A DNA stretch of 56,223 bases from Candidatus Nomurabacteria bacterium (lineage in GTDB: Bacteria; Patescibacteriota; Minisyncoccia; Phycocordibacterales; UBA9973): positions 103,362 to 159,584 of the forward strand of contig PMDZ01000008.1 of NCBI GenBank assembly GCA_003155695.1, given 5' to 3'. The notes below the pieces were generated by a model. It searched no databases, was not told the origin of the DNA, and saw only the letters and a program-made list of their open reading frames with translations. Shown in pieces: positions 28,338 through 36,658 of the stretch (within the stretch, counting starts at the first letter, position 1; each line of letters begins with the position of its first letter). The position numbers and the translations under genes are program-made.

Positions 28338-29770
28338 TATTTTAAATATTTCTGTAATTCCTCCATATCGTCAAAATGATTTTTGACTCCGTTTATTTCT
28401 TGATAATTTTCGTGTCCTTTGCCGGCCAAAAGAATATAATCGCCCTTTTTTGCCGTCTTGCATGCTTTTTCAATTGCCACATGCCGGTCAATAATAATTT
28501 CCACTTTATCAATGGCTTCAAGAGGCAAGCCTTTTTGCAAATCACTTAAGATATCTTCCGGTTTTTCGGTCCGAGGATTATCGGAAGTAAGAATAAGAAT
28601 ATCGCTCATGTCATAACCGATTTTAGCCATTATCGGACGTTTACTCTTATCCCTGTCACCACCGCAACCAACAACCGTAATAACTTTTCCTTTTCCTTTC
28701 ATATCATTTATCGTCTTTAATACATTTTCCAAAGCATCGGGAGTATGGGCATAATCGACAATTCCCGTAATATTATTTTTGCTTTTTATGTATTGGAACC
28801 TGCCCGGAACCGATTCCAAATCTTTAATAATTTCTTTGACTCTTTCCCCGCCTACTCCCGACAAAGGAGGGCGGGCAGGTTTATCTTCTTCCAAAAGTAA
28901 CATTGCAACTGCATATACACCTAAGACATTATAAGCATTAAATTCCCCAATCAATTTTGTTTCCAAATGTTCATTAAAATCAGCTTTTTTCTTAAGACTT
29001 AAAGTATATTTATGAGCTTTGGTTGTACTCAACATATATTCTCCTCTTTCATCGTCTATATTTGTAACCGCAAAACCGGTAGCCGGCAACATATCGAAAA
29101 ATTCTTTTTTTGCATTACTGTAATTTTCTATAGTTTTGTGATAATCTAAATGGTCAAGTGTTAGATTCGTAAATATTCCGCCGACAAAAGAAAGTCCTTC
29201 AATTCTTTTCTCGGAGACAGCATGAGAGCTGACTTCCATAAAACAATACTCACAACCATTATCAACCATTTCGGCAAATAATTTATTCAGAGCAATGGAG
29301 TCCGGAGTAGTACGAACTGCTTCACGAGAATCATCATTTATTTTATTAACTACGGTTCCAATCATTCCTGCTTTATATCCTAAATTGCGAAAAAGTTGAT
29401 GGAGTAATGTTGCGGTTGTCGTCTTGCCGTTTGTTCCCGTTACTCCCACCAATTTTAATTTGCGAGATGGATTGCCATAGAAATTATCGGCGATAATTCC
29501 AACAGCACTATGAGTATCCTCAACTTTTACATAAGTCACACCGCTTTTGAATTCTTTCGGGTCTTTTTCAAAAACAATAGTCGTTGCTCCTTTTTTAATA
29601 ACTTCATCAATAAAATCGTGTCCGTTAACGATGCTTCCGACAAGAGCCACAAATACTGCGTGCAGTTCTATATCCTTGGAATTTAGCGATACGGAAGATA
29701 CTTTGGCCTCGAGGTTGCCGTGGCTTTCCAATACTTTTACGTCTTCCAATAGTTCGCTTAATATTTTCAT
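28337..29770 (-). CDS. murE: UDP-N-acetylmuramyl-tripeptide synthetase
   Basis: GVTGTNGKTTTATLLHQLF; GIVDYAHTPDALENVL; ILTSDNPRTEKPEDIL. Confidence 0.93.
   Translation of the reverse strand: MKILSELLEDVKVLESHGNLEAKVSSVSLNSKDIELHAVFVALVGSIVNGHDFIDEVIKKGATTIVFEKDPKEFKSGVTYVKVEDTHSAVGIIADNFYGNPSRKLKLVGVTGTNGKTTTATLLHQLFRNLGYKAGMIGTVVNKINDDSREAVRTTPDSIALNKLFAEMVDNGCEYCFMEVSSHAVSEKRIEGLSFVGGIFTNLTLDHLDYHKTIENYSNAKKEFFDMLPATGFAVTNIDDERGEYMLSTTKAHKYTLSLKKKADFNEHLETKLIGEFNAYNVLGVYAVAMLLLEEDKPARPPLSGVGGERVKEIIKDLESVPGRFQYIKSKNNITGIVDYAHTPDALENVLKTINDMKGKGKVITVVGCGGDRDKSKRPIMAKIGYDMSDILILTSDNPRTEKPEDILSDLQKGLPLEAIDKVEIIIDRHVAIEKACKTAKKGDYILLAGKGHENYQEINGVKNHFDDMEELQKYLK
28847..28875. repeat. In-frame GC-rich palindromic element in murE
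   Basis: CCCGCC-ta-CTCC-cgacaaa-GGAG-GGCGGG; encodes part of KPARPPLSGVGGERV. Confidence 0.6.
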
Positions 29771-29774
29771 ATAA

Positions 29775-30350
29775 TTATTCGTTTAACCACTTGTTATATT
29801 CTTCGATAACTTTTTGAGAAACTTCCACAAGAGGAATTTTTTCTGTATCTATAACCAAATCAAAATTGTTGTGTGCGGTATGGTCTTCTATCCCATATAA
29901 TTCTTTGTATCTTTTTCTTTCGCTCAATAGACGATTCTTTATACTTTCAATTACTTTTTCTTTTGAATCAAAAAGTGTTGCTTCGGTATACCTGTTCGGA
30001 TTTGTTCTTTTGTCTTCCAATATTCGCAGGCAAGCTATACTTGGGTCAAGCTCCAAAAAAACTTTAAATGAAGCTGGAATGAAATGAAAACCAAGTCTGG
30101 AATCCAACACAACGTTTTCCATTTTACCTATTTCCAAATTGTGATCATCCAGGGCTTTATCAATCGTATCATCCTTTTCGGCAATCAAGCTTAAATCAGT
30201 CAATGATATCCCTCTTTCGTTTGCAATCGAGCGCATAAAATCACCGGTTGAATAATGCTTGTAACTTAGAAGTTCTGCCACCAATTTGGCGGTTGATGAC
30301 TTGCCACTTCCGAGTTTACCGGCAATGGTGATAATGTGTTTTTTTACCAT
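29775..30350 (-). CDS. Cytidylate kinase-like P-loop kinase
   Basis: IITIAGKLGSGKSSTAKLVAELL; VVLDSRLGFHFIP. Confidence 0.8.
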   Translation of the reverse strand: MVKKHIITIAGKLGSGKSSTAKLVAELLSYKHYSTGDFMRSIANERGISLTDLSLIAEKDDTIDKALDDHNLEIGKMENVVLDSRLGFHFIPASFKVFLELDPSIACLRILEDKRTNPNRYTEATLFDSKEKVIESIKNRLLSERKRYKELYGIEDHTAHNNFDLVIDTEKIPLVEVSQKVIEEYNKWLNE

Positions 30351-30406
30351 ATCTTCAGGATATCACAAAAATAGTCAAATAAAAACCCTTATGGTATAGT
30401 AATTTT

Positions 30407-31573
30407 ATGAAAATACTGGCAATAGAAACATCCTGCGACGACACCGGAATATGCATATTGGAAGTCAAAAAATCGGGCAAAAGCGATATTTTCAAAATTT
30501 TGGCCAATAATACAAATTCCCAAGTAAAAATTCATAGAGAATATGGGGGTGTTTTTCCGGCGCTAGCCAAAAGAGAACATCAGAAAAATTTGCCAATCCT
30601 ATTTGAAAAAACACTCAAAGTAGCAAAAACGAAAATAGAAAAAATAGAATTAATAGCCGTGACCTCCGGACCAGGGCTTGAGCCAGCTCTTTGGACCGGA
30701 ATAGTTTTTGCGAAAGAACTTTCAGAAAAATATAATATCCCCGTTATTCCCGTGAACCACATGGAAGGACATATATTTTCAATTTTTCCGAAAAATAGTA
30801 AGACTTTTAAAATTAATTCTTCTGAAAAAATATTTCCGATGCTTTCACTTTTGGTTTCTGGAGGTCATACTGAACTAATACTGGTTAAAGATTGGCAGAA
30901 ATATAAAAAAATTGGGCAGACTAGAGACGATGCCTCAGGTGAAGCTTTCGATAAAGTTGCCAGAATGCTTGGATTGCCTTACCCCGGTGGACCGGAAATT
31001 TCAAAGCTAGCTAATATCGAGCGAGAAAATAGTGCTTTGGGGAGACTTGGGAGCGCGACGGCGCGAGCACGAGGAATTTTTCAGCAGAAAAATATCCGTG
31101 CTCCCCAAAGCACTATTTCAAGCGAGATAACTTTACCCCGCCCGATGATGTATTCGAAAGATTTTGATTTTTCTTTTTCTGGTCTAAAAACGGCAGTACT
31201 TTATCTTATAAGGGATTTAAAAGAAAAGAATCCAAATATTTTGGAAGAAAATAATACAAAACAAAAAATTGCCAGAGAATTCGAGGATGCAATAGTAGAA
31301 ACTCTTGTTTACAAAACCATAAAAGCCATAAAAGAATACAAAATAAAAACACTCATTGTTGGTGGTGGAGTTTCGGCAAATACTTATTTGCAAGAAGTGA
31401 TGAAAAAAGAAATAAAAAGTAATATGCTTAAAACTAAAGTTCACTTCCCTACAAAAAGCCTCACCGGTGACAATGCCATCATGATAGCCATTGCAGGATA
31501 TTTCCAATATAAAAATAAAAAAGTGAAAAAAAATCTCGACTCAATTAAAGCCAAAGGAAATTTATCTTTATAA
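30407..31573 (+). CDS. tsaD: tRNA N6-adenosine threonylcarbamoyltransferase with palindrome-encoded insertion
   Basis: MKILAIETSCDDTGICIL; HMEGHIFS; SGGHTELILV; FSFSGLKTAVLY. Confidence 0.96.
   Translation: MKILAIETSCDDTGICILEVKKSGKSDIFKILANNTNSQVKIHREYGGVFPALAKREHQKNLPILFEKTLKVAKTKIEKIELIAVTSGPGLEPALWTGIVFAKELSEKYNIPVIPVNHMEGHIFSIFPKNSKTFKINSSEKIFPMLSLLVSGGHTELILVKDWQKYKKIGQTRDDASGEAFDKVARMLGLPYPGGPEISKLANIERENSALGRLGSATARARGIFQQKNIRAPQSTISSEITLPRPMMYSKDFDFSFSGLKTAVLYLIRDLKEKNPNILEENNTKQKIAREFEDAIVETLVYKTIKAIKEYKIKTLIVGGGVSANTYLQEVMKKEIKSNMLKTKVHFPTKSLTGDNAIMIAIAGYFQYKNKKVKKNLDSIKAKGNLSL
31027..31118. repeat. 92-nt in-frame palindromic element in tsaD
   Basis: 18-bp perfect arms AAATAGTGCTTTGGGGAG/CTCCCCAAAGCACTATTT; interior carries a second imperfect hairpin GCACGaggAATTTTTC-agca-GAAAAATatcCGTGC. 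Confidence 0.88.
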
Positions 31574-31595
31574 TAAAATATGCTATATTTTATAT

Positions 31596-33803
31596 ATGAG
31601 AGACGACGAACCAGTTATTGATCCAAAACTATTAAAGCCCTACAACCCAAAAGATACCGAGGACCGTATTTATAAATTATGGGAAGATAGCGGTTTTTTT
31701 AATCCCGATGTTTGTATTGAAAAAGGAACAATTAAAGAAGACGCCGAGCCTTTTACCTTGATAATGCCCCCAACCAATGCCAACGGGTCTCTTCACGCTG
31801 GGCACGGGCTTGTCATGGCTATTGAGGACTTAATTGTTCGCTACAAAAGAATGCGCGGTTTCAAAACTCTTTGGCTCCCGGGCCTTGACCATGCCGGTTT
31901 TGAAACACAGGTTGTCTATGAAAGAAAATTGGAGAAGGAAGGACGGACTCGATTCGGTATGGATAAGAATGAACTTTACAAAGAAATTCTTGATTTTACA
32001 TTACATAATTCTAAAAATATTAATGGCCAAGTCAGAAAAATGGGGTCATCGTGTGATTGGTCGCGGGAAAAATTTACGCTCGACGATAATGTCGTAAAAA
32101 CCGTCTATCAAACATTCAAGAAACTTTATGACGATGAATTAGTTTATAGAGGAAATAGAATAGTATCTTGGTGCACCAAACATCAAACTTCTTTTTCCGA
32201 TTTGGAAATAAAAGATGAAGAAAGAGTTGAACCATATTATTATTTGAAATATGGACCATTTGTAATTTCTACTTCACGCCCCGAAACAAAATTTGGCGAT
32301 AAATATGTCGTCATGCATCCGAGTGATGAAAGATATAAAGAATATAAAGACGGACAGAAAATTGACCTTGAATGGATAAATGGGCCAATTACTGCAACTA
32401 TTATTAAAGATGAATCTATTGATATGGAATTCGGTACTGGTGTCATGACCATTACTCCTTGGCACGATAGCGTTGACTTCGAAATCGCTGAAAGGCGTGG
32501 ACTGGAAAAAGAACAGATAATCGACGAGAACGGAAAACTTTTACCGATTGCTGGAGAATTTACCGAAATGAATATTAAAAAGGCTCGCCCTTTGATAATT
32601 GAAAAATTACAAAGTAAGGGATTGGTGGAAAAAATAGATGAAAATTACAAACACGTGGTCAGGACTTGCTACAAATGCGGAACTATCCTTGAACCGCAAA
32701 TAAAAAATCAATGGTTTATTAAGATGAAGCCACTGGCTGAAAAGGCTTTAGAAATTATTCAAAACGACAAAATAAAATATATTCCCGAACATTATAAAAA
32801 AATCACAGTTCATTGGCTTCTTAATATTATGGATTGGAATATATCAAGACAAATTGTTTGGGGTATTCCAATTCCCGCGAAGATTTGTGTTAAATGTGGA
32901 AACGGAATGGTAGATTTGGAAAACAAAATTTCAAAATGTGAAAAATGTAAAGGTGAAGTAAAACAAGACCCGGATACTTTTGATACATGGTTTTCGTCTG
33001 GCCAATGGCCGTTTGCTACTCTTGGATATCCAGATAATAAAGATTTTAAGACTTACTATCCAACGGACGTTATGGAGACAGCTGGGGAAATCATCTTTTT
33101 TTGGGTATCAAGAATGATTATGCTTGGACTTTACGTTACAGGTAAAATACCATTCAAAACAGTATACTTGCATGGTTTAGTTTTAGACGCAAAAGGACAA
33201 AAAATGAGTAAGAGCAAGGGCAATGTTATTGACCCATTAATTTTAACCGATAAGTACGGAACTGATGCTTTTAGAATAGGGTTAATAATTGGTAACACTC
33301 CCGGGACATCGCTCTCCCTTTCCGAAGACAAAATCCGGGCCTATAAAAATTATGCTAACAAACTTTGGAATATTACACGGTTTGTTTTAAGTAATATAGA
33401 CGAAGTTGAGTATGAAGAAGATTTTGATAATTATTCCAAAAAGGATAAAGAATTATTAAAAGAACAAGATAAACTGATAGAAGAAATAACAAAAGAAATG
33501 GACGAATATAAATTCTATATTGTCGGGGAAAAAATATATCAATACACTTGGTCGCGCTTTGCCGATGTTATATTGGAAGAAAGTAAAAAAATATTTGCTT
33601 CCACATCGGAAAAGGAAATTATATCCAGAAAACAATTCTTGCTTCATACCCTAGATAAGATTTTAAAAATTCTCCATCCTTTTATGCCGTTTGTGACAGA
33701 AGAAATATGGCAAACGATGAAAAAAGGTTCTAGTTTATTAATGGTGGAAAAGTGGCCTGCCTCGACTGACGCGAGTCAAGGCGGGCCAATTCAAAATGAC
33801 TGA
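31596..33803 (+). CDS. valS: Valyl-tRNA synthetase
   Basis: PPTNANGSLHAGHGLVMAIEDLIVRYKRM; LDAKGQKMSKSKGNVIDPL. Confidence 0.95.
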   Translation: MRDDEPVIDPKLLKPYNPKDTEDRIYKLWEDSGFFNPDVCIEKGTIKEDAEPFTLIMPPTNANGSLHAGHGLVMAIEDLIVRYKRMRGFKTLWLPGLDHAGFETQVVYERKLEKEGRTRFGMDKNELYKEILDFTLHNSKNINGQVRKMGSSCDWSREKFTLDDNVVKTVYQTFKKLYDDELVYRGNRIVSWCTKHQTSFSDLEIKDEERVEPYYYLKYGPFVISTSRPETKFGDKYVVMHPSDERYKEYKDGQKIDLEWINGPITATIIKDESIDMEFGTGVMTITPWHDSVDFEIAERRGLEKEQIIDENGKLLPIAGEFTEMNIKKARPLIIEKLQSKGLVEKIDENYKHVVRTCYKCGTILEPQIKNQWFIKMKPLAEKALEIIQNDKIKYIPEHYKKITVHWLLNIMDWNISRQIVWGIPIPAKICVKCGNGMVDLENKISKCEKCKGEVKQDPDTFDTWFSSGQWPFATLGYPDNKDFKTYYPTDVMETAGEIIFFWVSRMIMLGLYVTGKIPFKTVYLHGLVLDAKGQKMSKSKGNVIDPLILTDKYGTDAFRIGLIIGNTPGTSLSLSEDKIRAYKNYANKLWNITRFVLSNIDEVEYEEDFDNYSKKDKELLKEQDKLIEEITKEMDEYKFYIVGEKIYQYTWSRFADVILEESKKIFASTSEKEIISRKQFLLHTLDKILKILHPFMPFVTEEIWQTMKKGSSLLMVEKWPASTDASQGGPIQND
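33753..33788. repeat. GC-rich palindromic element at the valS 3' end
   Basis: TGGCCTGCCTCGACT-gacgcg-AGTCAAGGCGGGCCA, 15-nt arms with two mismatches; encodes WPASTDASQGGP. Confidence 0.7.
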
Positions 33804-34500
33804 ATTACTAACCAACCCAAAAATATTATTATTCGCTATCTTAAGTGGCGCAGTCCCGGCGATTTTTTGGCTCTGGTTTTGGCTTAAAGAAGAAAATTCA
33901 GAAGACCCCGAACCAATAAGTCTCATTATTATGTCTTTTGTACTTGGAGGGTTGCTTGTCTTTTTCGCTGTTTGGCTTGAAAAATATTCACTTAACTTTA
34001 TTCAAGATAAAACAGTTCAAACCGTAGTCTGGGCAATTATTGAGGAACTTCTCAAGTTTTTGGGGATAGCGATTATTATTTTTGGAAATAGAAATGTCAA
34101 CAGGCCTATTGACTACCCGATGTATTTTATCGCCACAGCGTTGGGATTCGCAGCACTGGAAAACTTTCTCTACCTGCTAAATCCATTCAGTACAAGTGGA
34201 ACAATCGTCGGAATGCTTACCGGAAATTTGAGATTCCTTGGTTCTACACTCCTTCATGCCATGTCAAGCGCAATGATAGGTAGCGCCCTTGGATTATCTT
34301 TCTATCTGAAGCAATACCGGGCTATATACCTTTTGTGTGGAATAATATGTGCTATAATCTTGCATAGTGTCTTTAATTTTTTTATAATGGAAGGAAGTGG
34401 CGAGAATTTCCTTTCTGTTTTCGGATTTTTATGGGTCGTCACCATTATCAACATACTCATATTCGAGAAATTAAAACGTATGGGTAAACATCTAGCCTAA
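33796..34500 (+). CDS. PrsW-family intramembrane protease
   Basis: Polytopic; AIIEELLKFLGIAI, ALGFAALENFLYLL, LLHAMSSAMIG. Confidence 0.85.
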   Translation: MTELLTNPKILLFAILSGAVPAIFWLWFWLKEENSEDPEPISLIIMSFVLGGLLVFFAVWLEKYSLNFIQDKTVQTVVWAIIEELLKFLGIAIIIFGNRNVNRPIDYPMYFIATALGFAALENFLYLLNPFSTSGTIVGMLTGNLRFLGSTLLHAMSSAMIGSALGLSFYLKQYRAIYLLCGIICAIILHSVFNFFIMEGSGENFLSVFGFLWVVTIINILIFEKLKRMGKHLA

Positions 34501-34513
34501 TTAAATAAATAAT

Positions 34514-35026
34514 ATGTTAAAAAAGAAATCATTTTTAGAACGTCTTACCGGTAGTATTCGATTTGAAGATAATGACGAAAATGAGGAAGAATCCCCTTCC
34601 CCAGAATTAAACAGAAAAATGAATATTCCTGTTAAAAATAGTTCCAATGGAAAAGAATTAAATTTGTCTAAAGAGCAAAAGTGGGAAGAAGAAGTGGATG
34701 CGGAGCTGACCGTAGACGTTTATCAGACACCAACAGACATCATTGTCCAGACAATGGTTGCCGGAGTTCAGCCTGATAACCTTACCATTTCTATTACTCG
34801 CGATATGATTACAATCCGTGGCAAGCGTGAAGAGAATCAAGCTATCGACAAAGACAATTTCTTCGTTCAAGAACTATACTGGGGTTCATTTTCTAGGACT
34901 ATCTCCTTACCGGAAGAAGTTGACCCTGAGGAAGCCGAAGCAATAGAGAAACACGGATTACTGATTATAAAACTTCCTAAACTAGATAAAAATAGAGAGA
35001 CAAAATTAAAAATCAAATCAATATAA
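34514..35026 (+). CDS. Hsp20/alpha-crystallin small heat-shock protein
   Basis: ELTVDVYQTPTDIIVQTMVAGVQPDNLTISITRDMITIRGKRE; ELYWGSFSRTISLPEEVDPEEAEA. Confidence 0.93.
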   Translation: MLKKKSFLERLTGSIRFEDNDENEEESPSPELNRKMNIPVKNSSNGKELNLSKEQKWEEEVDAELTVDVYQTPTDIIVQTMVAGVQPDNLTISITRDMITIRGKREENQAIDKDNFFVQELYWGSFSRTISLPEEVDPEEAEAIEKHGLLIIKLPKLDKNRETKLKIKSI

Positions 35027-35075
35027 GCACAAAATTAAAAAACTCCATTACAATGGAGTTTTTTAATTTTGTGCT
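35026..35075. repeat. Perfect 24-bp inverted repeat / bidirectional terminator overlapping the tRNA-Phe 3' end
   Basis: AGCACAAAATTAAAAAACTCCATT-ac-AATGGAGTTTTTTAATTTTGTGCT. Confidence 0.85.
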
Positions 35076-35144
35076 CAGACCCAGACTTGAACTGGGGACA
35101 TCTCCCTCTTCAGGGGAGCGCTCTACCAACTGAGCTATCTGAGC
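35072..35144 (-). tRNA. tRNA-Phe(GAA)
   Basis: GCTCAGATAGCTCAGTTGGTAGAGCGCTCCCCTGAAGAGGGAGATGTCCCCAGTTCAAGTCTGGGTCTGAGCA. Confidence 0.96.
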
Positions 35145-35149
35145 ATTAT

Positions 35150-35446
35150 TTATTCTTTAAACGACTTCAATAAATCTTGCATATTTGCCTGCCCATCCTG
35201 AAGATTTTTTGTGATATCAACATTACTTATACCCGAAACTCTTCCAGTATATATGTTCAACAAATTACCCAAATATGGCTTAATAAAATAAAAAGCTCCA
35301 ACTGTAATCCCGATAATTAAAAACCAATAAAAAATACGCGTAATTTGTGACCAACGTTGTACACTTCGAATCTTGATAAGTAATTCATTATTTTCTTTGG
35401 ATAACTTTAAGTTTTCTTCCAATAAATGTTTTACCTCAGGATCCAT
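35150..35446 (-). CDS. Small membrane protein
   Basis: Coiled-coil N-terminus, one or two TM segments. Confidence 0.65.
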   Translation of the reverse strand: MDPEVKHLLEENLKLSKENNELLIKIRSVQRWSQITRIFYWFLIIGITVGAFYFIKPYLGNLLNIYTGRVSGISNVDITKNLQDGQANMQDLLKSFKE

Positions 35447-35483
35447 ATGAAAGAATATAGCATATTATCTCATAAAATAAAAG

Positions 35484-35555
35484 TGTCCCCGGCCAGAATT
35501 GAACTGACATCAGACCCTTAGGACGGGTCTGTTCTATCCGTTGAACTACGGGGAC
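35484..35555 (-). tRNA. tRNA-Arg(CCT)
   Basis: GTCCCCGTAGTTCAACGGATAGAACAGACCCGTCCTAAGGGTCTGATGTCAGTTCAATTCTGGCCGGGGACA. Confidence 0.95.
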
Positions 35556-35559
35556 AAAC

Positions 35560-35587
35560 ATAAAAGCACCACTCTCGGTGCTTTTAT
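35560..35587 (-). terminator. Terminator downstream of the glutaredoxin-like gene
   Basis: ATAAAAGCACC-actctc-GGTGCTTTTAT. Confidence 0.8.
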
Positions 35588-35611
35588 AATACGTCATTAT
35601 GGTGAAAAATA

Positions 35612-35851
35612 CTACTCTTTAATTCCCAAAAGTTCCATGATTTTTGGCTTGTTAAAACCAACGACTAATTTATCGTCAATGATTATAACCGGAACTCCCA
35701 TTTGACCGCTTTTTTCTATCATTTCTTTTCTTTTATCAAGATTTATCGAAACGTCAAAATCTTCATATGTAACACCCTTGGACGTAAAATAATCCTTTGC
35801 CATGTGGCAAAAATGACATGTTGGCGTGCTGTAAATTGTTGCTTTGTTCAT
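35612..35851 (-). CDS. Glutaredoxin/NrdH-like redoxin
   Basis: ATIYSTPTCHFCHMAKDYFTSKGV..GQMGVPVIIIDDKLVVGF. Confidence 0.9.
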   Translation of the reverse strand: MNKATIYSTPTCHFCHMAKDYFTSKGVTYEDFDVSINLDKRKEMIEKSGQMGVPVIIIDDKLVVGFNKPKIMELLGIKE

Positions 35852-36014
35852 AATATATTTCGATTAACTAATAATCCCTTACTTTTATATTATATCATAG
35901 TCGTCAAGTTTATCACTCTTGACAGAATTAATGAATACGGGAATCTCGCCCTACGGTCGCGGGTGCTTTTCCTCCTCGCCTCGCTCGTATGGAAAAACCT
36001 TTCGCTTCCCGCAC

Positions 36015-36036
36015 GCGAGCAAAGTAGTTTGCTCGC
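36015..36036. repeat. Hairpin in the GC-rich patch downstream of tRNA-Gly
   Basis: GCGAGCAAA-gtag-TTTGCTCGC. Confidence 0.7.
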
Positions 36037-36038
36037 TT

Positions 36039-36078
36039 ACCCGCACAAAAAAACATTAAAATGTTTTTTTGTGCGGGT
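36039..36078. repeat. Perfect 19-bp inverted repeat overlapping the tRNA-Gly 3' end
   Basis: ACCCGCACAAAAAAACATT-aa-AATGTTTTTTTGTGCGGGT. Confidence 0.88.
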
Positions 36079-36142
36079 AGCGGGAATCGAACCCGCGTCT
36101 CAACCTTGGGAAGGTCGCATGCTACCACTGTACCATACCTGC
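36072..36142 (-). tRNA. tRNA-Gly(CCC)
   Basis: GCAGGTATGGTACAGTGGTAGCATGCGACCTTCCCAAGGTTGAGACGCGGGTTCGATTCCCGCTACCCGCA; one A3-C70 mismatch in the acceptor stem. Confidence 0.92.
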
Positions 36143-36146
36143 ATTT

Positions 36147-36521
36147 TTACTTTTTAAATATTCCTTTAATCCAATTCCAAAAACCATGGCCGGTATTTTG
36201 TGTTGTTGAAGAATTATTATTTCCTTCATTAACTATTGTTACCATTTTTTCACCTTGTTTAACAACTGGATATTTTTCTCTAAGTACTTCTTCTTTACCT
36301 TCATCAGTATTTAATTTTGCTATTTCTTCTAAAAGAGAAGCTTCTTTCTTTTCTTGTATATCTTTTTGATCTAAAGCGAGATTCTTTTGCTGCCTGGTTT
36401 CTACATCTTTCTTGACCAAATCTATAATTTTATATCCAAAAAAAACCAAAAGGCAAAATAGAATTATAAGGGCAAGTGGTGAATGCCAGAATTTGTAGTT
36501 ACTTTTCTTGAATTTCATCAT
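36147..36521 (-). CDS. FtsB/DivIC-like septum formation initiator
   Basis: N-terminal TM, coiled coil, LREKYPVVKQGEKMVTIV. Confidence 0.75.
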   Translation of the reverse strand: MMKFKKSNYKFWHSPLALIILFCLLVFFGYKIIDLVKKDVETRQQKNLALDQKDIQEKKEASLLEEIAKLNTDEGKEEVLREKYPVVKQGEKMVTIVNEGNNNSSTTQNTGHGFWNWIKGIFKK

Positions 36522-36658
36522 AAATAATGCTAGTATTATAGCATGATTTTCAATTCAAAGAACAAGAAAAAGATGGAGAGGATTTTCGCAATACTTTCAA
36601 TCCTTGTCATCATAAGTATGGTTTTGCTCTATATGCCGGGCTTTCTCAGGAAATAGAA

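Noticed and set aside
35928-36128. 66-aa reverse ORF overlapping tRNA-Gly
   Set aside because: Runs through the tRNA gene and hairpin repeats; spurious translation of RNA/repeat sequence.
35702-36369. Forward ORFs across the tRNA-Gly/glutaredoxin area
   Set aside because: Antisense to tRNA, glutaredoxin-like and FtsB-like genes; no recognisable domain.
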